From positions 62,001 through 126,000 of the forward strand of contig NZ_ALOU01000058.1 in assembly GCF_000292345.1 (NCBI RefSeq): DNA of 64,000 nucleotides. Reading direction: 5' to 3'. Below are positions 26,625 to 35,842 of the stretch, piece by piece (position 1 is the stretch's first letter; the number at the start of each line of letters is the position of its first letter). The notes beneath the pieces were generated by a model. It searched no databases. It was not told the DNA's origin and worked only from the letters and a program-made list of their open reading frames with translations. Position numbers and translations under genes: made by a program. This stretch comes from Cupriavidus sp. BIS7. Its GTDB lineage: Bacteria; Pseudomonadota; Gammaproteobacteria; Burkholderiales; Burkholderiaceae.

Positions 26625-28391
26625 GTGAACGACAACAAACAGCAAACGCCCCAGGAATCCGACACCCTCAAGCGCGTCTGGGCCTATCTGCAGCCCGAGA
26701 AGCGCAACTTTGTCCTGGCCATCATCGCCATGGCCCTGGTGGCGGGTGCCGAAGGGATTATTCCGAAGGTCGTCAACGACCTCCTCGACAAGGGCTTCGG
26801 CGGCACCTACGCCGGCAAGCTCTGGCACGTTCCCGCACTGCTGGTGGGCGTGGCGCTGGTGCGCGGCCTAGCGCAGTTTGCCTCGGGCTACCTGCTTTCG
26901 CTGATCTCGAACCGCGTGTTGCTGAAGATGCGCATGCAGATGTTCGACCGCATGCTGCACGCGCCGGCGCTGTTCTTCCACCGCAATACCGCCGCATCGC
27001 TGATCAACGCCGTGATCTTCGAGGTGAACCAGGTGATGCAGATCCTCACGGGTGTGCTGATCACGCTGGTGCGCGATTCGTTGACCGTGCTGGCCCTGCT
27101 GATCTACCTGTTCTACACGAACTGGAAGCTGACGCTGGTGGTGGCGGTGCTGCTGCCTGCGATCGGCTTTGTGATGTCGAAGGTCAACCGCCGCCTGCGC
27201 CGCCTGAACCGCGAACACCAGACGCTGACCAACACCGCCGCCTATGTCGTGGAGGAATCCGTCGGTGGCTTCAAGGTGGTCAAGCTCCACGGCGGCGAAG
27301 CGTATGAAATGTCGCGTTTCGAGGTGATGGCCGAGCGGCTGCGCGGATATTCGATGCGCATGGCAGTGGCCGGCGGCCTGAACCAGCCGGTAACGGCATT
27401 CCTGGCATCGCTGGCGCTGTCCGTGATCCTGACGATCGCAATGATCCAGGCGCAGGGCAACCAGACCACGATCGGCGCCTTCACCGGTTTCGTGATGGCG
27501 ATGCTGCTGCTGATCTCGCCGCTCAAGCACCTGGCCGACCTGAACCAGCCGCTGCAGCGCGGCCTGACCGCTGCCGAAATGATCTTCCGGCTGATCGACG
27601 AACCGATCGAGCCGCAAGCCGGTGGTCTGCCGCTGGAGCGTGCGCGTGGCGATCTCGTGCTCGACAACGTGGGTTTCCGTTATGGCGACGCCCCGCGTGC
27701 CGCACTGAACCATGTGAGCCTCCGTGCCGCGCCGGGCGAGGTAGTGGCGCTGGTGGGCCCTTCGGGTAGTGGCAAGACCACGCTCGTGAACCTGGTGCCG
27801 CGTTTCTTCGATCCGACCGAGGGGCGCATCCTGCTCGACGGCCAGCCGATCGACCGCTTTGCGCTGGCGGACCTGCGCCGCCAGATCGCCTTCGTCAGCC
27901 AGGATGTCGTGCTGTTCAACGACACCGTGGCCGCCAACGTGGCCTATGGTGTGCATCCGCGCGAAAAGATCGACATCGCCCGCGTGGAGCGCGCGCTGGC
28001 GGCTGCCTACCTGACGGACGTGGTCAAGGGCCTGCCAGAGGGGCTGGAGACCAATATCGGCGACAACGGCATGAAGCTGTCCGGCGGCCAGCGCCAGCGC
28101 ATGGCCATCGCACGCGCAATCTACAAGGATGCGCCGATCCTGATCCTGGACGAAGCTACCTCGGCACTCGATTCCGAATCCGAACGCCAGGTGCAGGCGG
28201 CGCTGGAATCGCTGATGGTCGGCCGTACCACGCTGGTGATTGCACACCGCCTGTCGACGATCGAGAACGCCGACCGGATCGTGGTGCTGGAGCAAGGCCG
28301 TGTTGCCGAGCAGGGCAGCCATGCCGAGCTGCTCGACAGAAATGGCTTGTACGCGGGCCTGCATCGCATCCAGTTCGCGTCACAGGCGTAA
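26625..28391 (+). CDS. msbA: Lipid A export ATP-binding/permease protein MsbA
   Basis: Flips lipid A-core across the inner membrane. 588 residues: six membrane helices in about 1-320, then an ABC domain with Walker [10 protein letters not shown], signature [15 protein letters not shown], Walker [13 protein letters not shown] and the H-loop IAHRLSTIE. The GTG at 26625 is chosen because GGAGCGAAC precedes it and [11 protein letters not shown] begins the family-like part; upstream sequence belongs to the opposing gene. It fits its glycosyltransferase neighbours. Confidence 0.92.
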   Translation: MNDNKQQTPQESDTLKRVWAYLQPEKRNFVLAIIAMALVAGAEGIIPKVVNDLLDKGFGGTYAGKLWHVPALLVGVALVRGLAQFASGYLLSLISNRVLLKMRMQMFDRMLHAPALFFHRNTAASLINAVIFEVNQVMQILTGVLITLVRDSLTVLALLIYLFYTNWKLTLVVAVLLPAIGFVMSKVNRRLRRLNREHQTLTNTAAYVVEESVGGFKVVKLHGGEAYEMSRFEVMAERLRGYSMRMAVAGGLNQPVTAFLASLALSVILTIAMIQAQGNQTTIGAFTGFVMAMLLLISPLKHLADLNQPLQRGLTAAEMIFRLIDEPIEPQAGGLPLERARGDLVLDNVGFRYGDAPRAALNHVSLRAAPGEVVALVGPSGSGKTTLVNLVPRFFDPTEGRILLDGQPIDRFALADLRRQIAFVSQDVVLFNDTVAANVAYGVHPREKIDIARVERALAAAYLTDVVKGLPEGLETNIGDNGMKLSGGQRQRMAIARAIYKDAPILILDEATSALDSESERQVQAALESLMVGRTTLVIAHRLSTIENADRIVVLEQGRVAEQGSHAELLDRNGLYAGLHRIQFASQA

Positions 28392-28407
28392 GCTTTCCGT
28401 GATTCGA

Positions 28408-28435
28408 CGGCCGTGACAACAACGAGTCACGGCCG
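28408..28435. repeat. Perfect inverted repeat after msbA
   Basis: CGGCCGTGAC and GTCACGGCCG flank an eight-base spacer aacaacga. There is no U-run on either side, so it is not a standard terminator. It lies 41 bases before the next gene and may be an operator or an mRNA end hairpin. Confidence 0.6.
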
Positions 28436-28475
28436 GGCATGTACCAACAGGGAAAGATATCCCGAGGAGACAGAC

Positions 28476-29069
28476 ATGACCCAGCCACAAGCGCCGATCA
28501 GCCGCTACCCGGTTCCCACCATCGAAAACCTGCCGGACGACATCCGGCAGCGTGTCCTGGAAGTCCAGGAAAAGGCCGGCTTTGTTCCCAACGTCTTCCT
28601 GACCCTGGCCCATCGGCCGGACGAGTGCCGCGCATTCTTCGCGTATCACGACGCGCTGATGCTCAAGGAGACCGGCAACCTGACCAAGGGCGACCGCGAG
28701 ATGATCGTGGTGGCCACTTCCGGCGCGAACCAGTGCCTCTACTGCGTGGTGGCCCACGGCGCCATCCTGCGCATCTACGAGAAGAAACCGCTGGTGGCCG
28801 ACCAGGTGGCCGTCAACTACCTCAAGGCCGATATCACGCCGCGCCAGCGGGCGATGCTCGATTTCGCGATGAAAGTCTGCCAGGCTTCGCACACGGTTGG
28901 CGAAGCCGATTTCGACGCGCTGCGCGCTCACGGGTTTGACGACGAAGACGCGTGGGATATCGCTGCCATCACGGCGTTCTTTGGACTGTCCAACCGCATG
29001 GCCAACACCATCGGCATGCGGCCCAACGACGAGTTCTTCCTGATGGGCCGCGTGCCCAGGGCGAAGTAG
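28476..29069 (+). CDS. Peroxidase-related AhpD-like protein
   Basis: 197 residues of the carboxymuconolactone decarboxylase/AhpD superfamily. The redox pair and proton-relay residues are seen in GANQCLYCVVAHGAI (CxxC-x3-H). Such proteins reduce peroxides or act as thiol redox partners; the partner is not known. GAGGAGACAGAC before the ATG is a strong ribosome-binding site. An inverted repeat lies just upstream. Confidence 0.85.
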   Translation: MTQPQAPISRYPVPTIENLPDDIRQRVLEVQEKAGFVPNVFLTLAHRPDECRAFFAYHDALMLKETGNLTKGDREMIVVATSGANQCLYCVVAHGAILRIYEKKPLVADQVAVNYLKADITPRQRAMLDFAMKVCQASHTVGEADFDALRAHGFDDEDAWDIAAITAFFGLSNRMANTIGMRPNDEFFLMGRVPRAK

Positions 29070-29075
29070 CCTAAA

Positions 29076-29591
29076 TCAGCGGATCTGCGCGCAGCCGCCA
29101 CTCCTGGGGTCAAACAGCACAGGCCACGCTTCGTCGTAGATCCCCGGGGTGCAATGTTTCTCGCAGCGTGCGTGGGCCAGCGTGATGCGGCGTGGGTCTT
29201 GCCAGACCATCAGCGTGCAGCCGCTGCCATCGATCGCATGCAGCTCGATGTGTGGCGTCTGCTGTACCTGCTTGAACTCTGCCAGGTCGAAATGACACCA
29301 GCCACGGCGCGATACCCAGAGCTTCCAGGTCAGCGTTTGCACGGCGTTGTGCGAAACGCGTACCGTGGCATCTTCCCGGAAACCGTCTTCCTCCGTGCGC
29401 TTGCAAGAGCCTGCAATGTCGATTTCATGCGGCGCGATCGGCGTGGCACGCACCACCTCTGGCTGCTGGGTCGGGTAGGGCGCCGGAAGCGGGCGTTGAT
29501 AGACCGGCGGCGCCCTGGAGACGAACATGTCCTCACAGGCCGCGCACAAAAAAACAGCCAGCAGTGCTGGCATTGCATTTATTAACTTCAT
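29076..29591 (-). CDS. Putative lipoprotein of unknown function
   Basis: 171 residues. The N-terminal helix MKLINAMPALLAVFLCAAC ends in a lipobox-like LCAAC, with Cys 19 as the probable lipidation site; the residue three before it is Cys rather than Leu, so this is not certain. A proline-rich linker (about 27-50) follows, and then a compact domain with six more cysteines. No family recognised. It converges on the AhpD-like gene, with stops 6 bases apart. The gap 29592-29767 upstream holds a hairpin but no gene. Confidence 0.65.
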   Translation of the reverse strand: MKLINAMPALLAVFLCAACEDMFVSRAPPVYQRPLPAPYPTQQPEVVRATPIAPHEIDIAGSCKRTEEDGFREDATVRVSHNAVQTLTWKLWVSRRGWCHFDLAEFKQVQQTPHIELHAIDGSGCTLMVWQDPRRITLAHARCEKHCTPGIYDEAWPVLFDPRSGGCAQIR

Positions 29592-29721
29592 GTCGGCCCC
29601 CCTTGCGTGACCCGCTCGCGCCTATTCACTGTAGGGGATGCCATTCCAAAGGCCAGCCCGATATGTTCGGGAAAAATCCTAGCGTGCGGGTTCGGGGCGG
29701 CAGCCTATATTTAGAGAATGT

Positions 29722-29745
29722 GCCGGCGCGATGCAATGCGCCGGC
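29722..29745. terminator. Hairpin after the leftward phn operon
   Basis: GCCGGCGC and GCGCCGGC pair perfectly around gatgcaat. It lies 22 bases past the phnM stop. No U-run follows on the minus strand, so termination is only likely. Confidence 0.45.
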
Positions 29746-29767
29746 CCTCTCAAGCTTGCGCCGCGTC

Positions 29768-30967
29768 TCAAGCCACCGCCCGCATTTCCGCCGCACGTGG
29801 CGCCGCGTGCTGCACCATCGGGTATCCCGCCGCAAATACCAGCCGACCTGCCGACCACGTGTGTGTGACCAGCGGCTGTCCGGCGACGTTGCCCACGGCG
29901 ATCACGTCGGCGCGCTTGCCCGGCGCCAGGCGGCCGCGGTCGTTCAGCAGGCAGGCATCGGCCGGGTTGGCGGTGACCAGTGCAAGCGCCTTGTCGAGCG
30001 GCAGTTCGGCCAGGCGAGCGGCGGCGAACGCTGCGGCGATCAGCGTCGAAGGCTGGTAATCGGAGCAGAGGATAGTGCCGACACCGGCGTGGATGGCATC
30101 GATCGCTCGCATCGACCCGCTCTGGCTCTTGCCGCGCAGTACGTTCGGTGCGCCAAGGATCGTCGGCAGCGCATGGGCCGAGGCGGCCTGCGCCGTTTCC
30201 ACGTTGATCGGGAATTCGCTCATGCGCACACCGAGCGCGTGCATCGCGGCAATCCGCTGCGGCGAATCGTCGTCGTGGCTCGCCGTGGGAATGCCAAGCT
30301 CATGAGCCTTGGAGACGAGCCGGTTGACGCGCTCGGTCGCGCCGTCGAGTGAGGCCGTCTTCTTCGCGGCAGCATCGGCGGCTTCCTCGCGGCTCATGCC
30401 GTGGTTGCCCATCATGTACGACAGGTACGCATCAAGCGTCTTGAACTGGCCCTGGCCCGGCGAGTGGTCCATGACCGACAGCAGGTCGACCACGCCTTCC
30501 GCCATCAGCATTTCGAGCACGGGCACGGCGGCCCCATCGGTCACTTCGTAGCGGCAGTGGATGCGGTTGTCGACGAGGCTGTGCGTGCGATAGGCCGCCA
30601 CCGCGCGCACCAGCGTTGCGGCGGTCTCGTTGTTGCGCACGCCGAACTGGTTGCTGGCGAAAGAAAGCGCGTGGTACGGCGTGGTGATGCCGGCCGTGGC
30701 GTTGCGCCGGTCCACCTGCGCAACGGCAAAGTCGAGCGGGAACAGCACATTGGCTCGTGGCTCGGCTTCCTTTTCGATGGCATCGCAATGCACGTCGATC
30801 AGGCCAGGCATCACGGTATGGCCGCGCAGGTCGATGACGTTGGCGCTGGCGGGGGCCGAGGCGGGCTCGATGGCGGCGATCTGTCCGTCGGCGATCAGCA
30901 GCGCGCTGTCTTGCAGCACGCAATCGGGCAACACCAGCGTCGCGTGCGTGAGGTAAGTGGTAGACAT
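29768..30967 (-). CDS. phnM: RPnTP diphosphatase PhnM (first copy)
   Basis: Amidohydrolase-fold enzyme that removes pyrophosphate from ribose 1-phosphonate 5-triphosphate before C-P bond cleavage. 399 residues. Metal-binding motifs: PGLIDVHCDAIEK (HxD) near residue 60, the histidine in TASHDDDSPQ, and the late aspartate in LCSDYQPSTLI. The gene lies 39 bases after phnL and ends the phnGHIJKLM unit. A second PhnM-like gene lies at 36688, in the opposing unit. I placed the start at MSTTYLTH, although a TTG nine codons upstream is in frame. Confidence 0.92.
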   Translation of the reverse strand: MSTTYLTHATLVLPDCVLQDSALLIADGQIAAIEPASAPASANVIDLRGHTVMPGLIDVHCDAIEKEAEPRANVLFPLDFAVAQVDRRNATAGITTPYHALSFASNQFGVRNNETAATLVRAVAAYRTHSLVDNRIHCRYEVTDGAAVPVLEMLMAEGVVDLLSVMDHSPGQGQFKTLDAYLSYMMGNHGMSREEAADAAAKKTASLDGATERVNRLVSKAHELGIPTASHDDDSPQRIAAMHALGVRMSEFPINVETAQAASAHALPTILGAPNVLRGKSQSGSMRAIDAIHAGVGTILCSDYQPSTLIAAAFAAARLAELPLDKALALVTANPADACLLNDRGRLAPGKRADVIAVGNVAGQPLVTHTWSAGRLVFAAGYPMVQHAAPRAAEMRAVA

Positions 30968-31006
30968 GTCCGGTTCCGTTTCAGGTTCAGGCAAGGTCGG
31001 TCGGTT

Positions 31007-31738
31007 TCAGGCGAGTGCGGTGGCAGGCTGCAGCGGCAACAGGCGCGTGGCCACGGCGTCGCGCACGGCTTCGTCGTGGAAAATGCCGACCAGCGCGCGG
31101 CCCTCGGCCAGCGCCTCGAGGATCAGGGCGATCACCACGGCCCGGTTCTCGGCATCGAGCGACGCGGTGGGTTCGTCGAGCAACAGGATCGGATGCCCGC
31201 CGATCAGGCCGCGCGCAATGTTCACGCGCTGCTGCTCGCCGCCAGAGAACGTGGCAGGCGGCAGTTCCCACAGGCGGCGCGGCAGGTTCAGCCGGTCTAG
31301 CAGCGCGGCGGCCCGGATGCGAGCCTCCTCGTGGCTGGTGCCGCGTTGCTGCAGCGGCTCGGCTACCACGTCAAGCGCGGAGACGCGCGGTATGGCGCGC
31401 AGGAACTGCGAGACATAGCCAATCACGTCGCGGCGCAGCTTGAGCACGCGCTGTTCCGGAGCATGGCTCAGTTCTACCCACGGTTCGTCCGGCATGCTGG
31501 TGTCGCGCAGGCGGATCGTGCCTTCGGTTGCCAGGTAGTTGCCGTACAGGCACCGCAGCAGTGTGCTCTTGCCGGTGCCCGAGCGGCCCGACAGCACCAG
31601 GCATTCGCCGCGCGACGCATCGAAATCGATCGCGCGCAGTACCGGCAGGCGGATGCCGCCCTGGTTGTGCAACGTGAACATCTTGCCGAGGCCACGAACC
31701 TCGATCAGCTTCTGGTTGTCTGCTTGCATCATGATCAT
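31007..31738 (-). CDS. phnL: C-P lyase ABC-type ATPase subunit PhnL
   Basis: 243 residues, ABC ATPase without a membrane partner. Walker A GRSGTGKST, signature FSGGEQQRVNIARGL, Walker B ILLLDEPTASLD. In E. coli PhnL works with PhnG, PhnH, PhnI and PhnM when the methylphosphonate is joined to the ribose of ATP, and associates with the core complex. Its ATG overlaps the phnK stop (ATGA). Confidence 0.92.
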   Translation of the reverse strand: MIMMQADNQKLIEVRGLGKMFTLHNQGGIRLPVLRAIDFDASRGECLVLSGRSGTGKSTLLRCLYGNYLATEGTIRLRDTSMPDEPWVELSHAPEQRVLKLRRDVIGYVSQFLRAIPRVSALDVVAEPLQQRGTSHEEARIRAAALLDRLNLPRRLWELPPATFSGGEQQRVNIARGLIGGHPILLLDEPTASLDAENRAVVIALILEALAEGRALVGIFHDEAVRDAVATRLLPLQPATALA

Positions 31739-32511
31739 CCCTGCAGGATCGAGGAAACCAGCAACTGCGTGTACGGATGCTGCGGGTCATCGAGGATCTG
31801 GTCGGTCAGGCCTTGTTCGACCACCCGGCCACCTTGCATCACCAACGTGCGATGCGCGAGCAGCCGTGCCACGGCCAGGTCGTGCGTGACGAGGATCGCA
31901 GCCAGGCCGAGGTCGGTGACCAGGCGGCGCATCAGGTCGAGCAGGCGGGCCTGCACCGAGACATCGAGCGACGCGGTGGGCTCGTCCATGAACACCAGGC
32001 GCGGATGCGTGACCAGGTTGCGCGCAATCTGCAGCCGCTGCTGCATGCCGCCAGAGAACGTGCTCGGCACATCGTCCAGGCGTGCAAGGTCGATCTCCAT
32101 CTTTTCGAGCCATGCACCGGCGATCTCGCGCAGGTCGCCATAGTGGCGATTGCCGACGGCCATCAGGCGTTCGGCGATATTGGCGCCGGCGCTGACCTGC
32201 ATGCGCAGGCCGTCGCGGGCGTGCTGGCGCACGAAGCCCCAGTCGGTGCGTGCCAGCAGGCGCATGCGCGCGCTCGACAGCGTGGCCAGGTCCGTCAGCC
32301 CCGATTCGCGCATGTCGTAGCTGACACTGCCGCGCTGCGCCTTGACCTGCATCGACAGCGCCTGCAGCAGCGTGCTCTTGCCCGAGCCCGATTCACCCAC
32401 CACGCAAAGCACTTCTCCGGGATACAGGTCGAAGGCTACGTCGTGGCAGCCGTGCACGCCATCCCAGGTGTGCGTCAGGCTGCGTACCGACAGCAGTGGT
32501 GTCGCGCTCAT
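31735..32511 (-). CDS. phnK: C-P lyase ABC-type ATPase subunit PhnK
   Basis: 258 residues. Walker A GESGSGKST, signature FSGGMQQRLQIARNL, Walker B LVFMDEPTASLD. In E. coli PhnK binds the PhnGHIJ core over PhnJ. The insertion DMRESGLTDLATLSSARMRL is typical of PhnK. Overlaps phnJ and phnL by four bases on each side. Confidence 0.93.
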   Translation of the reverse strand: MSATPLLSVRSLTHTWDGVHGCHDVAFDLYPGEVLCVVGESGSGKSTLLQALSMQVKAQRGSVSYDMRESGLTDLATLSSARMRLLARTDWGFVRQHARDGLRMQVSAGANIAERLMAVGNRHYGDLREIAGAWLEKMEIDLARLDDVPSTFSGGMQQRLQIARNLVTHPRLVFMDEPTASLDVSVQARLLDLMRRLVTDLGLAAILVTHDLAVARLLAHRTLVMQGGRVVEQGLTDQILDDPQHPYTQLLVSSILQG

Positions 32512-33404
32512 TGTTCACCTCCGGCGGCATGCTTTATGGCCTGTGCGGCCTGCGCGGCCTGGCGATCGGCACAGTATTCGGTGTCCGAGCAGACGAACAT
32601 GCGCGTGCCGGCATCGTCGGTGATGATCTCGTCGAGGTAGCTGTCGGTGGCGCCGCATTGCGCGCAGCAGCTAGACCACTTCTCCACGGTGAACGGATGA
32701 TCGACAAAATCGAGGCTCTTGACCGACGTGTACGGCGGCACCGCATAGACACGCTTCTCGCGTCCGGCGCCAAACAGCATCAGCGCAGGGCTGCGGTCGA
32801 GCTTGGGGTTGTCGAACTTCGGGATCGGCGAGGGCCGCATCATGTAGCGCTGGTTGACGATCACGGGATAGTCGTAGGTGGTGGCGATATGGCCGTGATG
32901 GGCGATGTCTTCATACAGCTTCACGTGCATCGAGCCATATTCGGCCAGCGCATGCATCGTGCGCGTTTCGGTCTCGCTCGGCTCCAGCCAGCGCAACGGC
33001 TCGGGGATGGGTACCTGGTAGACCATCGTCTGGCCTGCGCGCAGTTTCGTTTCCGGAATGCGGTGGCGCGTCTGGATGATGGTGGCCTCGGCGGTGCGCT
33101 CGGTGGTCTGGACGCCGGTCACGCGGCCGAAGAAGCGGCGGATGTTGATCGCGTTGGTGGTGTCGTCCGATCCCTGGTCGATGACCTTGAGCACGTCCTG
33201 ACGGCCGATGATGGCAGCCGTGACCTGGATGCCGCCCGTGCCCCAGCCATATGGCAGCGGCATTTCGCGGCTGCCGAACGGCACCTGGTAGCCCGGAATC
33301 GCCACGGCCTTCAGCAGCGCGCGGCGCAGCATGCGCTTGGTCGATTCGTCGAGGTAGGCGAAGTTGTAGTGGTCGTCGCGTGCGACGGTGGCGGTGGCGT
33401 TCAT
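32508..33404 (-). CDS. phnJ: C-P lyase radical SAM subunit PhnJ
   Basis: The enzyme that breaks the carbon-phosphorus bond, 298 residues. It has the unusual cysteine pattern C247-x2-C250-x21-C272-x5-C278, which matches the E. coli set exactly in spacing: three cluster ligands and one thiyl cysteine. FNYAYLDESTKRMLRR-like sequence at the N terminus (here NFAYLDESTKRMLRRALLKA) is typical. It overlaps phnI and phnK by ATGA junctions, which fits subunits made in fixed ratio. Confidence 0.97.
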   Translation of the reverse strand: MNATATVARDDHYNFAYLDESTKRMLRRALLKAVAIPGYQVPFGSREMPLPYGWGTGGIQVTAAIIGRQDVLKVIDQGSDDTTNAINIRRFFGRVTGVQTTERTAEATIIQTRHRIPETKLRAGQTMVYQVPIPEPLRWLEPSETETRTMHALAEYGSMHVKLYEDIAHHGHIATTYDYPVIVNQRYMMRPSPIPKFDNPKLDRSPALMLFGAGREKRVYAVPPYTSVKSLDFVDHPFTVEKWSSCCAQCGATDSYLDEIITDDAGTRMFVCSDTEYCADRQAAQAAQAIKHAAGGEQ

Positions 33405-34522
33405 GCCAGCGACTCCTCCTGGGGTTGTTCTTCGGCCGGCTCGGTGGCGGCCGTGCCTTGCTGTTCGGCACGCAGGCGGCGCAGCAGTTCGAGGTTGGCC
33501 TGGAAGTCCACGTAGTGCGGCAGCTTCAGGTGTTGCACGAAGCCGGACGCTTCGACGTTATCGCTGTGGTACAGCATGAACTCGATGTCATTGGCCGGGG
33601 CATCGCCGGCCTCGCCGAGTTCTTCGGCGCGCATTGCACGGTCGGCCAGTGCCATCGACATCGCCTTGCGTTCGTTGTAGCCGAACACGAGGCCGTAGCC
33701 GCGTGTCAGGCGCGGCGCTTCGTCGGCGTTGCCGGCGAACTGGCTCACCATCTGGCATTCGGTCAGCTCGACTTCACCGATCGTCACGGCAAAGCCAAGT
33801 TCCTCGACGAACAGTTCGACTTCGGTGCTGCCAAAGCGGATCTCCGCCGCGAACGGGTGCGAGTTGCCGTAGCCGCGCTGCGTCGAGTAACCCATCGACA
33901 GCAGAAAGCCTTCGTCGGCACGCGCCAGGTTCTGCAGGCGTGCGGGCCGCTCGGCGGGAAAGGTCAGCGGTTCGCGCGTCAGGTCCGGCGGGGCGGGGTC
34001 GCCCGCGGGGATCGTATCGGCTTCGACAAGCGATTCAGCTTCGAGCAGACCGGTGACGCGCGGCATGTTCGTTGTCAGCGGTTCCGGTGACGGCGGCAGC
34101 GGAGCGGGATCGCGGCCCGCTTCCAGCGAAAAGTCGAGCAGGCGCTGCGTGTAGTCGTAGGTCGGGCCGAGTACCTGCCCGCCGGGCACGTCCTTGAACG
34201 TCGACGAGATCCGGCGCTGCAGGCGCATCTTGCCGGTATCGAGCGCCTGCGTGTAACCGAAGCGCGCGAGCGTGGTGCGGTAGGCGCGCAGCAGGAAGAT
34301 CGCCTCGATCTGGTCGCCTGCGGCCTGCTTGAGCGCAAGCGCGGCCAGGTGCGGATCATAGAGCGAGCCTTCGGCCATCACGCGTGCCACGGCCAGCGGC
34401 ATCTGCTCGCGAATCTGGTCGAGCGTGATCTCCGGAACCGAGGTATCGCCACGACGGTAGGTGTCCAGCATCTGGTAGGAGTTCAGGATGGCGCGTTCGC
34501 CTCCCTTGACGGCTACGTACAT
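33401..34522 (-). CDS. phnI: C-P lyase core subunit PhnI
   Basis: 373 residues, slightly longer than the E. coli protein. It begins MYVAVKGGERAILNSYQMLD, the family start. PhnI is the nucleosidase that, with PhnG, PhnH and PhnL, swaps adenine of ATP for the phosphonate. The gene starts two bases after the phnH stop and overlaps phnJ. Confidence 0.95.
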   Translation of the reverse strand: MYVAVKGGERAILNSYQMLDTYRRGDTSVPEITLDQIREQMPLAVARVMAEGSLYDPHLAALALKQAAGDQIEAIFLLRAYRTTLARFGYTQALDTGKMRLQRRISSTFKDVPGGQVLGPTYDYTQRLLDFSLEAGRDPAPLPPSPEPLTTNMPRVTGLLEAESLVEADTIPAGDPAPPDLTREPLTFPAERPARLQNLARADEGFLLSMGYSTQRGYGNSHPFAAEIRFGSTEVELFVEELGFAVTIGEVELTECQMVSQFAGNADEAPRLTRGYGLVFGYNERKAMSMALADRAMRAEELGEAGDAPANDIEFMLYHSDNVEASGFVQHLKLPHYVDFQANLELLRRLRAEQQGTAATEPAEEQPQEESLA

Positions 34523-34523
34523 G

Positions 34524-35171
34524 TCAGTCCTCCACGTGCGTGGTGCGCGTCATCGCGCAGAATTGATCGCCGCTGGCCAGCAGCAGGTCCACGCCTAGCG
34601 GGAAGCCCGCGTTGTTGGCGCGCCAGCTTTTGCGGAAGTCGGCCGGCAGGCCGGTCACGCGCAGCGTCTGCGTGGTGTCGATGCCGGGTCCGCGCAGCGT
34701 AAGCGCCTCGCCTTCCTGCAGCGATGCGACTTCCACGATCAGCGTGGCAGAGCGATCTGGGTAGGCGGGCAGGCCTTGCGCGCATTCGGCGAGCGCTGGC
34801 ATGGCATGGCCGGCCGGGACGCAGACAAAGGTGGCTGCATCAAGCGCATCGACAAGCGGGCAACCGCAATGGAAGCGCAGGAACGCGCGCGCCGCGGCCG
34901 GTACGCCGGCGGGCAGCCAGACAGGGGTGTCGGGGTCGGCCAGCGTCAGCAGCAAGGCGGTCAGCGCCGCCGACAGGCCCTCGGGCTGTCCACTAGTCAC
35001 GGGCAGCGATTCAATCCGGCCCGGATGGGCAAACGCGTCGAGCGTGGCGCGAAACACCTGCTGGGCGTCATCGACGGGGTTCTCGAAACCCGGCAGCAGC
35101 GAGGTGGCCGGCGTGGCGGTCATCGGCAGGGTGGCAATTGGTTGGATGGCAATCGGTTGGGTGGATGGCAT
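34524..35171 (-). CDS. phnH: C-P lyase core subunit PhnH
   Basis: 215 residues. LLPGFENPVDDAQQVFRATLDAFAHPG is the conserved N-terminal part and GFPLGVDLLLASGDQFCAMTRTTHVE the C-terminal part of the PhnH fold. The first 23 residues hold a 15-base tandem duplication giving QPIAIQPIA, so translation may start at the internal ATG (35123). The upstream ATG abuts the phnG stop directly. Confidence 0.94.
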   Translation of the reverse strand: MPSTQPIAIQPIATLPMTATPATSLLPGFENPVDDAQQVFRATLDAFAHPGRIESLPVTSGQPEGLSAALTALLLTLADPDTPVWLPAGVPAAARAFLRFHCGCPLVDALDAATFVCVPAGHAMPALAECAQGLPAYPDRSATLIVEVASLQEGEALTLRGPGIDTTQTLRVTGLPADFRKSWRANNAGFPLGVDLLLASGDQFCAMTRTTHVED

Positions 35172-35660
35172 TCAGTCCTCTCCGCGAACCATCGTGAAGA
35201 ATTCGACGCGTGTTTGCGCGGCAGTGGCTGCCTGGCGCGCGGCGCGCTCGGCCAGGGCCCGCTCCAGCGGTGTGATGACGATGTCCATCACACGCTGGTG
35301 CCGCGCGGGTAGCTGCAGCAGTGCGTCCAGCACGGCTGCCTGCTCGGCATGGCGCGTACCGCGCCCCTGTACATAGGCCACGCCGGCAGTGGCGGGCTGG
35401 TCTTGCGTCTCATCGAGCACCACGGCGCAACGTGTGACGGACATTTCGCCCAGATTGAACTGGGCCCCGGTGCCGCCTGCACGGGCCCGGACCATCGCCA
35501 TGCCTGATTCCGGTTTGCGCAGCAGCCGGTAACCGGGCAGCGCAGCCACATTGCCCAACTGGGAGTAGGCCGCATCCAGCGCGTCCGATTGGGCCAGCGC
35601 CAGGACCCGCATCCACGCGGCACGCGCCGCATTGGCCTGGCCTGCGGTTTCGCTTTCCAT
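35172..35660 (-). CDS. phnG: C-P lyase core subunit PhnG
   Basis: 162 residues. First gene of the leftward C-P lyase operon. RLLRKPESGMAMVRARAGGTGAQFNLGEM and RCAV are the conserved PhnG core. The ATG at 35660 follows AGGGGTGATC; a GTG two codons upstream is in frame. Its promoter overlaps a probable PhnF site. Confidence 0.93.
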   Translation of the reverse strand: MESETAGQANAARAAWMRVLALAQSDALDAAYSQLGNVAALPGYRLLRKPESGMAMVRARAGGTGAQFNLGEMSVTRCAVVLDETQDQPATAGVAYVQGRGTRHAEQAAVLDALLQLPARHQRVMDIVITPLERALAERAARQAATAAQTRVEFFTMVRGED

Positions 35661-35672
35661 GATCACCCCTAT

Positions 35673-35747
35673 ACGTCTATACGTTTAGATGTAAACTAAC
35701 ACAACACGGCGATACTAGACCACAGGCAGATGAACGTTTCGTGACCG
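35673..35747 (-). promoter_or_regulatory. phnG promoter with HutC-type operator and possible Pho box
   Basis: On the minus strand TTGTGT (35704-35699) and TATAGA (35681-35676) are 17 bases apart. GTCTATAC at 35675-35682 matches the HutC-subfamily consensus GTnTAnAC perfectly and covers the -10. Further up, CGGTCAC-GAAA-CGTTCAT (minus strand, 35747-35730) has the 7-4-7 layout of a Pho box with imperfect repeats. Predictions by eye. Confidence 0.5.
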
Positions 35748-35842
35748 GCCCGGCGTTTTCTCGGGCACGCGACAGGCGCGCCGGGCCTGAGGCACAATCG
35801 CACGGTAGTGATGAATGCTTGATGACAACAGGACAGGGCAAG

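Noticed and set aside
35809..35826. Pho-box-like ATGAATG-CTTG-ATGACAA before phnF
   Set aside because: Points toward phnG but lies about 150 bases from its start and more than 100 from the likely -35; the second repeat is poor.
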